DNA of 64,000 nt from Oryza sativa Japonica Group (GCF_034140825.1 NC_089035.1:40457001-40521000); one strand, 5' to 3'; counted from the first letter of the stretch, positions 35,340-47,893 are shown. Numbers and translations: made by a program. Notes: generated by a model not told the origin, from the letters alone.

Positions 35340-35504
35340 ATAGCCCATTTTGGGCCCTCTAGCAGTTCTTCCTTCCGTTCCTTCCCTCTATCTATCCTCC
35401 GCCTCGTCCTCGCCACGCGCGAAGGCGGCGTCGATCGGTTCCCCCATTTTTCTCATCGATCCCTCGTGGCCTCCTCCCCGCCGCCGCGCCACCTCGTCTC
35501 GAAG
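35340..35504 (+). promoter_or_regulatory. Promoter motif and 5' leader exon of the TBL gene
   Basis: AGCCCATTTTGGGCCC at about 35342-35357 precedes a GC-rich leader. A donor at 35505 (AAG|GTATTC) and an acceptor ending at 35732 (TTTGCAG) define a probable intron within the 5' untranslated region. Confidence 0.5.
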
Positions 35505-35779
35505 GTATTCTTTGTCCCAAAACCGCCTCCTTCGCCGACGAGCCGGTGTAGGGTGGAGATCCAACTTGTATTTCATTTCTTTTTGTTGGGATGAACTCCT
35601 AGGCCATAGCATCCTTGGATTGTCTAGGGAGTTCTGCTCCGGTCTTGTTTGTTTATGTTTTGTGGGGAGGAATTTTTGTGTCGAATTCTTCTTTGCTACT
35701 ACGCGATTAATCCGTCCTTTCTTGGTTTGCAGATTTCTTTGATGCGTGGTGGCAGTGGCGTTTGGATCTTGGTGCCGCC

Positions 35780-38401
35780 ATGAGTCCGCCGGGGAGGAAG
35801 GCCCCGGCCGGTGCGGGCGGGATCCGTCGGTGGCTCTCCACCGTCGTCGTGTCGGTGGTGGCTCTTGTGCTAACCCTAGTAGTGATATCGCTATCGGTGG
35901 GCTCGTCTCTGACCGGGGCATCGCTACACGAGTACCTCTTTGTCAGACCTAGTGATTCATCCAAGCTTACTGATGGGAACATGAATGGTACTGCCGTTGG
36001 TGTTCCATTACAAGAGGAAGTGTTGCAGGGTGGCAAGGAAGTACCCGTGGAGCACGGTGTTCAGAGTGGCGGCGTGAATTCGAGCGAGACGGGTGAAATC
36101 GATACCAAAGTACAAGATCCAGTTGTTACCGATGATACCGCGTCAGTGCCTGATGAGAGAAATCTCCCTGTCTCATCGGATTCATCCGACAATCTTCAGA
36201 AGACTAATGAAGGTGCGGTGTTAGTACACTTTCCTGTTTGTTTTCTCGGCAGCACTGACTAACATGAATGAGATATTGTTTTCTTGCTATTTTAGTGTAA
36301 TGGCTTGTTTGATTATTCATGATAATTGAATGACTGGGATAAAAAATGGTATGGTGTAATTGTACAGGTAGCTGTGATCTATACCATGGACATTGGGTTT
36401 TTGATTCTTCTGGACCACTATACACAAACAACTCTTGCCCGATCATCACGCAGATGCAGAATTGTCAAGGAAATGGTCGACCTGATAAGGATTATGAAAA
36501 TTATAGATGGAAACCAGAACAGTGCATCCTACCACGCTTTGATGGACCAAAGTTCCTGGAGTTGATGAGAGGCAAGACAATTGCATTTGTTGGTGATTCA
36601 GTTGCCAGAAATCAGATGGAATCCCTCCTCTGCATTCTGTGGCAGGTGCTGATACTATTCATGATTTTCTTTTGGCCATATGATTAGTTAAGCTGATGAC
36701 AAGTTGCCCATTACTATATATGACAATTTTTTGTTGACCTGGATATTGATTATTAACTTAAAATACTAGGCATTTTTGTTATTCATGTGAGTTAGGTTTG
36801 TTACAAACTTGTGGATGACACCATGAATTTTTTTATATAGTTTTGTGATGTTCATAACAACATTATTTCGATTTATTTAAAATAAATGGAGAAAGGGTCA
36901 AAGTCATTTGTTCTACATGATTTGTTTTTAAATTGGTGAAATCTACTTATTTTGTAGTACATCTGTCAGCCAAGTTTTTTGCTCGAGATACTGCAACTGT
37001 ATTGGCTGGTGTGGGTTCAGTTGCTGGATTATTGATGTTGTCTGATATCAACTAGAGAAACCAATGCTGTCCTGTTGCAATCTGACACTGTACCAATCCT
37101 ATGGTTTCTAGAAGAAAACTGTTTTAGAGTTTAGATTTCAATCGGCTCTTTGTTTTCTCAATGTGGACAAATTTAGGATATTGCAAGATTAGCCTATTGA
37201 AAATGCCTACCAAAGCATCAGAACAGCAGCTAATAAGCAGAAGAATGCAAATCAATGTCCTGTAGTACATGATAGTCTTTTATAGATAAGAAACTGTATG
37301 AGTTAGAATTGCTTTGTGAACTAATAGCATACCTTGTGGTCTCACGTAGGAAATTTTATGAAGATTGAAGCAGATACCATGTTTATTACTTTTCCTTATC
37401 ATGCAGCAGAGTCTTGTTTTTCAAACATCTGATTGAGAAATCTTTTGTCGTTATATAGTGGAACACATCTGGTTGGGCTTTCCTCCTTACAGTAGCAGAA
37501 ATGTCTCACAAAGATCAACCTATACCTCTTTTCCTATGTTAAATGATTTTGTAGGCTATGTCATTAAGAGACATGATCTGTTCTTTTACCTTCTTTTTGG
37601 CAGGTAGAGGCCCCAGTAAACCGTGGTAGCCGCAGGATGAGCAAGTGGATTTTTAGGTCAACCTCAACAATTATCGTCCGCATCTGGTCGTCTTGGTTAG
37701 TGCACAGGTCAACTGAAGCTGTGGGGTTTGCTCCTAAGGGTATCGATAAGGTTTTCCTGGATATCCCGGATGAGACCTTTATGGAATTTATCCCACGTTT
37801 TGATGTGCTTGTCCTCTCCTCTGGGCACTGGTTTGCCAAACGGTCTGCTTATATCCTGAATGGCAATGTTGTTGGAGGGCAGCTCTGGTGGCCTCGTAAA
37901 GCTGGAAATATGCAGATCAACAATGTTGATGCTTTTGGTATATCTGTTGAGACATGCCTAACTGCTCTAGCTACCAATCCAAATTTCACAGGTATAGCTA
38001 TCGTGCGCACATATTCACCAGATCATTATGAAGGTGGGGCTTGGAATACCGGTGGATCATGCACTGGAAAGACTAAGCCCTTGGATGTGGTGGTGAGGAA
38101 TGGATTCACGGACACCATGTATGGAAAGCAGGTTTCAGGGTTCACAAAAGCAGTGCAGAATTCTGGGAAACATGGTTCCAGGTTGAAATTGATGGACATC
38201 ACTGAGCCCTTTGCCCTGAGGCCTGATGGGCATCCTGGTCCATATAGAAGTACTGACCCAAACAAGAAGACGCAAAGAGGTCCAGATGGAAGGCCTCCAC
38301 CTCAGGATTGCCTACATTGGTGCATGCCAGGACCTGTAGATACATGGAATGAGATGTTGCTAGAGACCATACGAAGAGAGTTCGAGGGAGTGAGAAGCTG
38401 A
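35780..38401 (+). CDS. TRICHOME BIREFRINGENCE-LIKE (YLS7-type) polysaccharide O-acetyltransferase
   Basis: Three coding exons (35780-36212, 36368-36645, 37604-38401; phases 1 and 0) give 502 residues. The start is the ATG at 35780; the frame also reads upstream to a TTG. Residues about 17-45 are a single membrane anchor (WLSTVVVSVVALVLTLVVI), then an acidic serine-rich stem to about 145. The TBL domain follows (CDLYHGHWVFD, YRWKPEQCILPRFD). GDSVARNQ at 220-227 supplies the serine nucleophile, and DCLHWC at 472-477 supplies the Asp and His of the DxxH motif. TBL proteins transfer acetyl groups to cell-wall glycans in the Golgi. The wording is nearest the YLS7/TBL17-18 branch, whose substrate is not settled to my knowledge. 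The second coding intron (36646-37603) is long. All key residues are present. Confidence 0.94.
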
Positions 38402-39082
38402 AGAAAAACACTCATTGGCTGCTTGATTTCTATCATGTGATACGACCTGCAAAAACTAATTAAGCTTCTAGCATTGGTGTATACCTCATTACATATCGTG
38501 TTGTTGTTCTCCCACAGATAGGAAGGAAATATAGCTTTTGGTTGGACAAAAAAACAAATTGTAGGCATGTTGTCAACAGTCGGGATAGAAGTACAGAGGG
38601 GTAGACAGTTAGAGAGAGAGGTTATGATGGATGATACTGTGCAATTGATCTGTATCTAGTTTTTTGTCTGACACATTCTTGGAGATATGATCCGTTGACG
38701 AATTTTGTGGAACTACATATGATCTCATATCTCGAGCACCTGTCAATCTATGAGGCAGATGCTGATTTTGGTTTATAACAGATGAAAGAGAACTTGTTCA
38801 CACGGTTCGCTTCCTGCCACTACAGTTTACACCTCTCTTAAGTTTTATGAACTTGTTCATAGGGACTGTTTGATACAATTCCTATTCCAAGGATAAAGTG
38901 GAGCTAAGGAGCCGCGAGAATGCTGCTTTACTCTCGTAATGTAACTTGTGGAGTATATTATCCATTGGAGCGGAGGTGGGGAGCGGCGTGAATGCTGCTT
39001 TTACCGTAAATTTTAAATATATATTATCTAGGGTTTCGAAAATATTTGGTACAACTCAAACTTCACGGGATAAGAAACATAT
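38402..39082. other. 3' flank of TBL gene and spacer
   Basis: A diverged direct duplication is visible: GGAGC...GAATGCTGCTTTAC near 38890-38935 and again near 38968-39005. The rest is plain spacer. Confidence 0.4.
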
Positions 39083-39305
39083 ATTCTCTCCGTTTCATAT
39101 TATAACTTGTTTTCTTAGTTAAAGTTTTTAGTTTGGCCTAGTTTATAGAAAAAAAAAACTTCTACATCATAATGTTAAATATATTCTGATACAATATTTA
39201 TTTTGTATTAAAACGTTACTATATTTAGCTACAAACATTATCAAATTTAAGAAAGTTTGACTTAAAAAAAGATCAAACTGACTTATGATATGAAACAAAG
39301 GGGAA
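39083..39305. mobile_element. Stowaway-like MITE, diverged
   Basis: TTCTCTCCGTTTCATATTAT at the left and, inverted, GTTTCCCCTTTGTTTCATAT at the right. Confidence 0.6.
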
Positions 39306-39327
39306 ACTAAATGGCCCCCTAGGGACC

Positions 39328-39445
39328 GGGCTCTGTTCGCAAGAGCTGTTCCCAACCTAAACAGTATGCACGGAAAATGGAACCGATCCTCTAGCACGTG
39401 ATTAATTAAATATTTGCTTGGGAACTGGCTCTTGCGGACATAGCC
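39328..39445. mobile_element. Small MITE, about 118 bp
   Basis: GGGCTCTGTTCGCAAGAGCT at the left is matched inverted by GGGCTATGTCCGCAAGAGCC at the right, both followed by TTCCCAA. Target duplication not clear. Confidence 0.65.
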
Positions 39446-39686
39446 CAAATCGAGTAGTGTGTTAGTTCTAGGCCCAACGTTTCTACGGCTAAAAGCCTGC
39501 CAGAATATGGCCCAAATTTAACAAAGTTCTAGGACGAGATGGGCTCAGTTCAGAAGGAAGTCAGAAACACACCTCCCCTTCCACTTCCACTTCCACTTCC
39601 ACCGACGAGAGCGACGCGGCGGCGCGGCGCCGGCTGCCCACACCACACACTCCTCCCTGCTCCTCTTCCTCCTCCCCGCATCCGCC

Positions 39687-40553
39687 ATGGCCCATGGCCA
39701 ATCCCTTGCCCAGTTGCCCCCGTGCCTCGCCGTCCCGCTCGCCCGCGTCCGGGAAGCCATCGTCGGAGGGGGGGTAACTCAATGCGACATAGGTAGATCT
39801 GCAGGCGCCGTGCTGGGACTACGAGGAGACGGCCGCGGCGGCGGCCACCTTTGCCCCGCCTCGACGGGGAACCTGCTCTACGTCTTCTCCAGGTCCCCTA
39901 TGCGAACTTTCCACTACTATTTCGACTCTTCGTGTATTCGTTAATCCTTACCAAGTTACCGTAACCTAAAATTATGGTAAAGCATCATCATATTGTTTTT
40001 TTTTTGTACATACATTTTTCGCTGTAGCCGTTTTGGCAGAATAGATTGGACTTGATGGCATTACGGGGTAGCGAAACTCTTGAAGCATGTTCATTAAGCA
40101 AAACATGGATGCATATTGTTACTTGTTAGGTGTTCACTGTTTGTATTATAATGTACATCGATATATATTGTTACTTGTTAGATGTTCACTGTTTGTATTA
40201 TAATGTACATCGATATATCTTGATGTGCATATATGTCAATGATTCCATGTATTCTATTTCATGGAAATTGAAGCTAGGAAGTCGCATTTTTCCACTACGC
40301 TTTAAGCTGGCCAATAAAATTTTACCTACATTTCATCTTTGCTATAGGCATTACAGAGCTCTGTATATTTACTGTTTTAGCAGAATATATGTGTTTGTGT
40401 AGACCACTGTCCTTTTAGTTAGAAGGACATGGAGAATTGGAGGTCTTACATGTTTTTGTTGCTTGGATCAGATTGGCTCATCCTGCTGCAACAGTTGCAT
40501 TCACCATGAAGCCACAATACCTCCTACGCCGTGAATCCTCCTACTATGCCTAG
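39687..40553 (+). CDS. Hypothetical short two-exon gene or gene remnant
   Basis: I do not recognise this gene. Three GCCCA-type promoter motifs lie between 39440 and 39545, followed by a GC-rich leader typical of a rice first exon. Exon 1 (39687-39892) and exon 2 (40472-40553) join across GT-AG borders in one frame to 95 residues. The ends (MAHGQSLAQLPPCLAVPLAR and LAHPAATVAFTMKPQYLL) look protein-like. The middle (about residues 30-60) is glycine- and arginine-rich, while another frame there reads QAPCWDYEETAAAAATF. This suggests an indel has shifted the reading frame in a formerly longer gene. It may be transcribed yet non-functional. Confidence 0.3.
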
Positions 40554-42128
40554 CCTATAGCAGAATGTGAGCCATTCTTGCTTGCCTCCCTTTTCTTCTA
40601 TTCTACAATGGTACTTGTGAGTATATATATTTATTCATGTGGTCATGTCTCAGGGGGATAAATTAAAGATTAGTTGTTAGTGACACAATCATAATATCTT
40701 CCCAAGGTCCATAAAATATGCAATCCTTTTGGTTTCTATTTACAGTGGATGAAGTTGGGTGCCTCTTCAGTTCTTTACTTTTTTTGACTGAATTTTTGTT
40801 GTCGATTAGCAAAGGATAAGCTTTCAGTATTTGAATTGTAATAGCAGTATAGGATTTGAGACCGCTGGCTCATGATGTAAACTCTGTACTGCAACGTTCT
40901 GCAGGCAGGATTAGCTTTTCTTGATGGAAGTATTTTAAACTCTGAAAGCTTGAATACTTGCGTGGTAATCACAGAACTACTTGGCTACTACACTGGCTGT
41001 TCTCCCTCAAGACATAAAAGGTTAGGGTTCGTGCATTGTAATCCTATGTTTTTAGTTACAGAAACTTTCCTTTTTAATTGCCATAATTTTACTTACAAGA
41101 AGCTGGTGCACATAGGATTTTGTATGAACTGTGCAGAAAACTGAAAGGCACTCTTCGAAAAGTGAAACTGTCCTCGAAAAACAAGTCTGATGGAAATAAC
41201 CTATCCTATAAATCTGATTACCTGGAATAGTTAGCATCAAACGCTATGCCTTATTACTCAAGAGAGGTTAAAGCAAATAATAGGGTAATGCACTAATGTA
41301 CTAGTCTTTCAGAGAGTAATTAACCTAGAGAAAAGATGACAGGTTGAGTTGTTCAAGAACTGTAAAGTAGAGAATATTAATGTAGTTCCTCATGAGTTAT
41401 CTTTTTGAAAGGGAAGCAATCTGGTTGCTCTCTCACTGCTCTGAGAATAAAGTTTCAATTAGCTTGTTTGTTCATTAGGAAAAGAAAAGGAATGAAAAGA
41501 GTAGGCTCCAACCAAATTATATTCCCATCAAGACTTAGAAGAGCTTAAACTATTCTCTTGTGACCCTTCCCGAGTCAGTAACGTCAATTGATCCAGGAGG
41601 AAGATAATATAGTTATATCTAAGTAGTTATCTAAGCTTTTGATCTAATCTATTAGGTTAATCATATATGCTTGGAATATGCCACATTGCCTTTGGCTGTA
41701 TATTATCTGCTTCTCAAGATTTGTCCTAAAGATTACTGGTCCAGACATTGGTATATAAAAAGTATGAAACAACTCTCATATATTTGATCCTTGTTTGGAC
41801 TTAGGGGTGTTTGGGTGAGAGGGACTCCCTCTCACCAAAAAATAAGTCTCTAGGGAGTGTTTGGGTGAGAAGGACTAAACTTTAGTTTGTGCAATGGTAC
41901 CAATCACTGGTGCTCCTTGCTCTTCTTTTGAGTGACCATGTGAACTGTGTGTTAATTATCTAGGTTCTACTAATTTCTTTTAATGTTGGACCACTTCTTG
42001 TGAATGTACTATGTCAGTACCTCGGCCTTTCCATTCTGACAATGAATTGAAACGTGCGACGAGAAAAGTCAATAGAAGCAAATAAACACACGTGCTTCAA
42101 AAATACTAGCAGAATGCGAAAACTACTA
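40554..42128. other. Intergenic region
   Basis: Mostly AT-rich. Near 41808 and 41857 the phrase GTGTTTGGGTGAGA(G/A)GGACT occurs twice, a worn MITE-like fragment. No gene recognised. Confidence 0.4.
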
Positions 42129-42363
42129 CTCCCTCCGTCCCAAAATAAGTGCAGTTTTACACTATTCACGTTCAACGTTTGACCGTTCGTCTTATTTGAA
42201 ATTTTTTTATGATTAGTATTTTTATTGCTATTAGATGATAAAACATGAATAATATTTTATGTGTGACTAAATATTTTTAATTTTTTCATAAATTTTTCAA
42301 ATAAGACGGACGGTCAAACGTTGGACATGGATATTCACGGCTGCACTTATTTTGGGACGGAGG
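42129..42363. mobile_element. Stowaway MITE, well preserved
   Basis: Flanked by TA on both sides. Ends CTCCCTCCGTCCCAAAATAA / TTATTTTGGGACGGAGG are inverted, with the matching interior pair CGTTTGACCGTTCGTCTTAT. 235 bp, no ORF. Confidence 0.92.
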
Positions 42364-44047
42364 TAGTACTACTAGTAGTATATTACAGCATTATGGAGTA
42401 GTATGTTATTGGTGCAAACCCATGGATTTATATCACAGACTAATTCAAACAATTGTATCAAATCAAGTACTGTGCTGCATGTAAATTGTATAAGCCGGAG
42501 AGATCAAAGGATAAATTAAAGAAAGAAAACGAAAAAAAAATAAAACTTCAACGCGGATTCACATCCAAGTCTGAAAAAAAATGCTTAATCCTAATCCAAC
42601 AAATCCACTAGCTGAAAAACAAATATCCATTTGATTATTCCCCCAATAAGCTCTCTTTCTTCTTGCTTTCTCATCTCTGAGCACTGAGATTTCGCATGTA
42701 TTTTCCCTATCTTTAATCCCAGCTTGCTCTCCCAATGCTGTCACATCTAGCTAGCCACATCAACCCTTTTATCGTTGTACACGTGCCTTTATATTTGTGT
42801 TGCACTTAATTAAATCTCCCTAGTTTTGTGGTAGAGAAGAGAGAGATATCTCCGTGGGTATACTGTATACAACTCAGGCAAGCTGTGCCCAGCATGAGTG
42901 CTTGTAATCGCAGTATATCAGAATCAGACCAGGTGGTCCGTGGCCGGCTCATAGTCTCATACCAAATCTCTCTCAATTTTCTCATTTTTTTAAAAAAAGG
43001 AAAAACACATCTCTCTCGATCTGAATGCATGTGGCTTGAAACGACAGTACGACACCACATTTACCTGGCCAGAATTTGCAAAGTTTGGAGCAAAATCACA
43101 AGCAAAGCTGGAAGATGCATCTAGTAGGAGTAGTAGGGAGGGAGTAGAGATAGCAACGGTACATGAGTCCACGTGTGTACTGGGCGACACGCCCAGTACA
43201 AGGTCCCTTTCGCTAGCCGTGGCGGCGTTTGGTGGTTTCACCAAGAAGCTCAAGCCCTCCTCGTTGCCACGTGGATATCTGGTCCAGGACGCGGCGGGCC
43301 CACCGCAGCCTCGAGTGACAGGTCTCCTTGCAAGTGGGCCCCACGCTATTATTTATTATCCGTAATAATCTGATGGTCCTGGACCACTGACAAATTCTTT
43401 TTCTCCTCTGATCGCCCTTTTCCTTATCCGCTTTAAAATTAAAAAACTTCAAATGGTATAGTGGATTATTCTTGTTTGTTTGAAATGGAATTTTCGGTTA
43501 AATTTCAAGCAACTCGTTACTCAGGATTTAAAGAGTATTTCGTGGCTAGGTGATCAAGGGGGAGCAAGTATGCGTATCATATGATCGACAATCCACGATG
43601 CTGAATCTTGAAGAGAGAAAAAAAATAACGTACGCAGATCACAGCAACGAGAGAGGATGATTAGGCTGATTGTATTATTATTGTTAAACATATCGTCGCC
43701 GACAAGCGCCATTAGTAAAGCATAAACATCCGTGGCACCATTCAATCCACGCTAATTCAACCACACCCACCCGCCGCGTACATCGTTTCTTGCTTTGTTT
43801 TCCTGCAAGATCTTCATATTATAATCTTTTCCCTAGCTAAAGATCAAGTTCAAGTATGCTACACAATAATATATCATCACCTTTTGCAAGAACAATTTGC
43901 TCCTTAATAATTAATCTCGACCAAAAATATCTGTACAAAACAAATTCGAGAGCAACTCAAAGTTGAAAGGAACTCTCGCTCTAATTAATCTCTACATCTA
44001 CAAACACCGTTAATTAATGCCTTGATTATGATGTTTCATCGCCGAGT
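42364..44047. other. Intergenic region with a GC-rich regulatory-looking block
   Basis: No gene supported. 43165-43330 is GC-rich, with CACGTG near 43170 and 43269 and a perfect 10-base-arm palindrome at 43177-43199. 43400-44047 is likely spacer and 3' flank of the DUF506 gene. Confidence 0.4.
43177..43199. promoter_or_regulatory. Perfect inverted repeat next to CACGTG motifs
   Basis: GTACTGGGCG, a three-base ACA spacer, then CGCCCAGTAC. It could be a protein-binding site or a small hairpin; no adjacent gene on a suitable strand is evident. Confidence 0.4.
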
Positions 44048-44929
44048 CTACTTGATCCTCGCCGCCGGAGCGGCCGGCGGCGGCGTGAAGAACCCGACGG
44101 CGCGGCACTTGACGTCCATCCCGGCGGCGGCGGCGGGCATCGGCATTGCTCCGGCGGCCGACGGCGAGGTGGCCGTCGACCTCTTGTAGGGGCCGAGCCA
44201 CTTGGCGAGCATGTACCGGGTCTTGCGCCACGGCGGGACGTGCAGGCCGTGCGAACGGAGCGACCGCCGCGCCGCGTCGGCCGCGACGCGCACGGCGCGC
44301 CCGACGGCCTCCTCCCGCGCCACCACCACCGACGCCGGCACGGCGGCCACGACGACGGCGTACTCCGCCGTCGCGCGCGCGACCTCCAGCCCCGCCCGGA
44401 AGTCCGCGTCCACAATGTACCTGCTCTTCTGCCCCCTCGCCGCCGGCGCGACCACGTCGACGTACTCGTACGTCCCGGCCGTGATGCCACCGGAAGCCTC
44501 CCACCGCGACTTGCACACGCCGGCGTCGTACCCGGCGGCCCGCAGCCGCCGCGCCACGGCGCGCCGGAACGCCGCCCCGTACCTCCTCAGCGCCGGCTCC
44601 GCCTCCATCGCGGCCGCCACGGCAGCAGCCAGCCTGACCCGGAACGGGTCCTCCTCCACCGGCGGGTCGAGCAGCTCCCTCACGGACTCCGCCGCCGCCG
44701 CCGCGCGTTCCGGACCGTCGCCATCATCGGAGTCATACCCTTCGCCGCCCTTGCTCGCCGGCCCGGCGCCGTCCTCTCCCGCCGCGGCGCCCTCCGTCTC
44801 AAGAAACGCCTGCACGAGCCCGGACAGGCACGCGGAGGCCTCGTGCTCGCTGCCGCTGCTCGCCGACGACCCGGCGTCCCCGCGGAGCCGCGCGCGGACG
44901 GCGTCGTCGAGGCGGATGTAGACGGCCAT
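44048..44929 (-). CDS. DUF506 (PD-(D/E)XK nuclease-like superfamily) protein
   Basis: A single-exon gene for a 293-residue plant protein of the DUF506 family. The ATG at 44929 lies about 80 bases downstream of a TATA box. Residues 1-100 are variable and acidic (YDSDDGDGPE). The conserved region, about residues 100-250, has the family phrases CKSRWE, GTYEYVDVV, YIVDADFRAGLEVARAT and PPWRKTRYMLAKWLGPYKR. The family is assigned by fold to the PD-(D/E)XK superfamily, but nuclease activity is not established. An Arabidopsis member has been linked to root-hair growth control; extending that here is inference. The coding sequence is very GC-rich, as is common for single-exon grass genes. No break is seen. 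Confidence 0.9.
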   Translation of the reverse strand: MAVYIRLDDAVRARLRGDAGSSASSGSEHEASACLSGLVQAFLETEGAAAGEDGAGPASKGGEGYDSDDGDGPERAAAAAESVRELLDPPVEEDPFRVRLAAAVAAAMEAEPALRRYGAAFRRAVARRLRAAGYDAGVCKSRWEASGGITAGTYEYVDVVAPAARGQKSRYIVDADFRAGLEVARATAEYAVVVAAVPASVVVAREEAVGRAVRVAADAARRSLRSHGLHVPPWRKTRYMLAKWLGPYKRSTATSPSAAGAMPMPAAAAGMDVKCRAVGFFTPPPAAPAARIK

Positions 44930-45006
44930 TTTCGCCGGCGGCGTGCGTGGATTTGAGGTGTCTGAGCTCGCGGTGAGGGGAGGAGGCGCACACCCGGGTG
45001 ACTCGT

Positions 45007-45014
45007 TTTTATAG
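45007..45014 (-). promoter_or_regulatory. TATA box of the DUF506 gene
   Basis: CTATAAAAAC on the minus strand, 80 bases before the start codon. Confidence 0.6.
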
Positions 45015-45215
45015 GGTGGTTGGCTATGAGGCGAACTCGAGAGAGAGGAAGGGTTTATTCCTTTGGATCATTAGTGATTAGTGGGGGCGCTTAAGTTAGG
45101 AGCAACGAATTTGAGGAAGTTAACCATGGAATATGCTTTCCTGATGAGAGATGGTAGGCAAAAGCAGTGCGCCAAAAAAAATTACATATCAAAGCTAATT
45201 TGGTGCTGCCATGTA

Positions 45216-45510
45216 CTCCCTCCAGTTCCATATTAATTGAACTTTTAAATTCCATATTAATTGATCTTTTAAATTCTATATTAATTGATCTTTTAAACAA
45301 GTTTGAGGTTAAACTTTTATAACTTTAACCATAAGTAACTTTAAAAATATTTAGTTCCAAAAAATTAGAACAACATATATAGATTTGTCTTTCAAAACAT
45401 AAACATATATTTATTTATTATATATATTATAATAGAAAAATAATGTCAAGGATATATTTTATAAATCATGTCATTGTCTAAATCGTTAATTAAAATGAAA
45501 CGGGAGAGAG
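45216..45510. mobile_element. Stowaway-like MITE with internal triplication
   Basis: CTCCCTCCAGTTCCATATTA after a TA, ending ACGGGAGAGAG before a TA. Near the left end TCCATATTAATTGA(A/T)CTTTT is repeated three times at 24-base spacing. Confidence 0.7.
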
Positions 45511-47429
45511 TAAACAGATAGAGCGTGTTGGTTGATGGCTCGATGGCTGACATGTATAAATGTTTATCTCTGTTTTCTTTCTAGGTCCATCCATACTGAC
45601 AGGGTTAATGTTGTTACAGTGCATTTTCTGCTGCCAGAGGTGACAGGTGTACAGTAATTAGCAGCTGTTAGCACGTGCTTAAGTTGTTTCCGAATCAATG
45701 GACGAGTTATTTGCATCTTTTAAAAATTATCTTCCATCTTCAACCATGTAGAATACTACTCACACGAGAGAGCTGGCGTTCGCACTGTATATATGCTGTT
45801 TTCTACTACAGCATTTGACCACGAAACGTCCAGGGAATGGAGGGAAATAGCGTGGAAAAGCAAGCTTATAATCCACACGCACTATACGAATATACGATTA
45901 TGCAACCAAATCACTTTATTTATTTTTAACCTTAAGCCCCCGTTTCAAACGTGACGCTTTTTTCACCTGTATAAAAACAGTAAAAAGCTTTCTCGAAAAA
46001 CCGGGTCGCCGCGGTGTGTTGGCATATTGCACTATTGCGTGTGTGTGTTGCTGCCGCCTGCGTGCGTGCCGTGCGTGGCGAGGATATGCCGTGGCATCCC
46101 GAGGCTTTGTCCTATCCGCACTGTCACGCGGGCCCCCCAACCTGGCTCGGGCGACGTCGATTGGGCCAAGTCAGCAGCAGGTGGGGGCGCCCCCGTGTTT
46201 GGCCCTTGGCGCGGCCGCGGGGTCGCCGTGGGAGGGACAAGAGCACGAGATGGATGGCGACTATGCTGCCCATTGCTCGATCGATCGTCTCGGTCTCGCC
46301 ACTAGACTCGATAATCCATATCCGTTTCTGTGATCGCCTCTTCCTAATCTCTATCTCGACGCTCTCTTCTCGCCCCGTCTCCGTCTCGATCTCGATCGGG
46401 GCCCTACCAGGTTCAGCTGTACGCAACTGTTTCCAGGAGTATCTACACTGTTGACGGCATGACATTTCTTTAATGAAACTTTTTTACTTGCCCCCTGGTC
46501 CTGAGCTGACGCTGAACTTATCACCACTCACCAGAAAGAGAGGAGGCAAGTATTTACTGTACGCTTATCAGCTGAGGGAACAGAGTTGCGCTGTGCGTTG
46601 GAGGTAAATGGTGGCATACGAGTTACAGTTACTTTTGCCGTATTGCGGTGGAGACAACTCACCGACGCAGTGGAGTAAAATCTCGAGCGGAGATGGGATC
46701 AAACTCCGAAGAGAAAAGGTCGCGGTGGAAACATCCAGGGTCAAACGGCCACCAGCCAGGGCGTACGTGTAAACGGCGTGGTCGCGGTGGTACACATGCA
46801 TAGGCCCCCGCGCACACGGGGGGGCGAGCGAGATCACGAGGACACCGGACACGTACCGGATCGGAGAGAGGCGGGGCCAGCGTTATCAAGGTTGGTTACT
46901 CGTTGCCGTCGCGACCGGCCCACCACCTCCCAACTCCCATCCCGCGCGGGATCCTAATATTCCTGTACAGTTTGGTCGAGCCAACGCTGCGCTCGCGCCC
47001 CCCGCATCGACCCACCGTTTCGCACGCAGTCTCGCTCTCGCGCGTGCTCGCGCTCGCGCAGGCGCAGCAAACGCAACGACCGTAGGCCGGGTAGGTAAAG
47101 GCACGTACTACGCCGCGCGCCACCGGTTTGCGTCGCGGAACGCCCGCCCGCCCGCCTCTGGTTTTTGCTAGAAACGGACACACCCCTTCGCGGAAGCCAA
47201 AATACCCAAACCCAAGTGGACGACGCGGCCCAGCGGAGCTGCGGAGGGAGCATGCGGCCGTGGAGGGGGAGGGCATCTCGCCCATTCCGTGCAGCACAGA
47301 AACTGCCCCTGTCCCATCGTTTTCTTTGGCACAGTTGGGTGTGGTTGCGCGTGATCAATGTGCGTGTGGTTGTGTAGACTACTCCACTTGCTTCCCATGT
47401 AAATTCGGGTAATGAGACCCAGTTAGATG
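45511..47429. other. Gene-poor region with a GC-rich stretch
   Basis: 46010-47380 is GC-rich with long overlapping frames on both strands, which is expected from composition alone. None shows domain-like sequence, a convincing start, or splice continuity. I call no gene here. Confidence 0.4.
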
Positions 47430-47712
47430 ACACTAAAACTTTTAAATCCCTATCACATCGGATGTTTGGACATTAATTATAAATATTAAACGTAGACTAT
47501 TAATAAAACTCATCCATAATCTTAAACTAATTCGCGAGACGAATCTATTGAGCCTAACTAATCTATGATTAGCCTATGTGATGCTACAGTAAATATTTTT
47601 AATTATGAATTAATTAGATTTAAAAAATTTGTCTCGCGAATTAGCTTTCATTTATGTAATTGGTTTTGTAAATAGTATATATTTAATACTTTAAATTAGT
47701 ATCTAATTATAG
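47430..47712. mobile_element. Tourist-like MITE relative of the element at 12940
   Basis: ACTAAAACTTTTAAATCCC, TTCGCGAGACGAATCTATTG and TGTCTCGCGAATTAGCTTTC match the interior of 12940-13273. Outer ends are lost or diverged. Confidence 0.6.
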
Positions 47713-47893
47713 AGTTAATGGAAGAGAGAGAGCAGCTCGACGACTAATTTGCAGTCGGGTGATACGCTGCTCCCAATGATGTGTTAGTGCATTTTTCTCT
47801 TGCATGCATCCAAGCTGCTACTCTCAGCCAATTGTAGAATCTAAGTGAACACTAGAAAAATCAAAGCTAGCTATGAGAAATGTGTAGGATGTA

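Noticed and set aside
43036-43365. 109-codon plus-strand frame
   Set aside because: It starts at a non-ATG codon in regulatory-looking sequence and lacks domain features.
44799-44993. Possible upstream ORF in the DUF506 leader
   Set aside because: The candidate starts are GTG, not ATG.
46014-47433. Several frames over 90 codons in both directions
   Set aside because: GC-rich shadow frames with arginine/proline-rich low-complexity translations.
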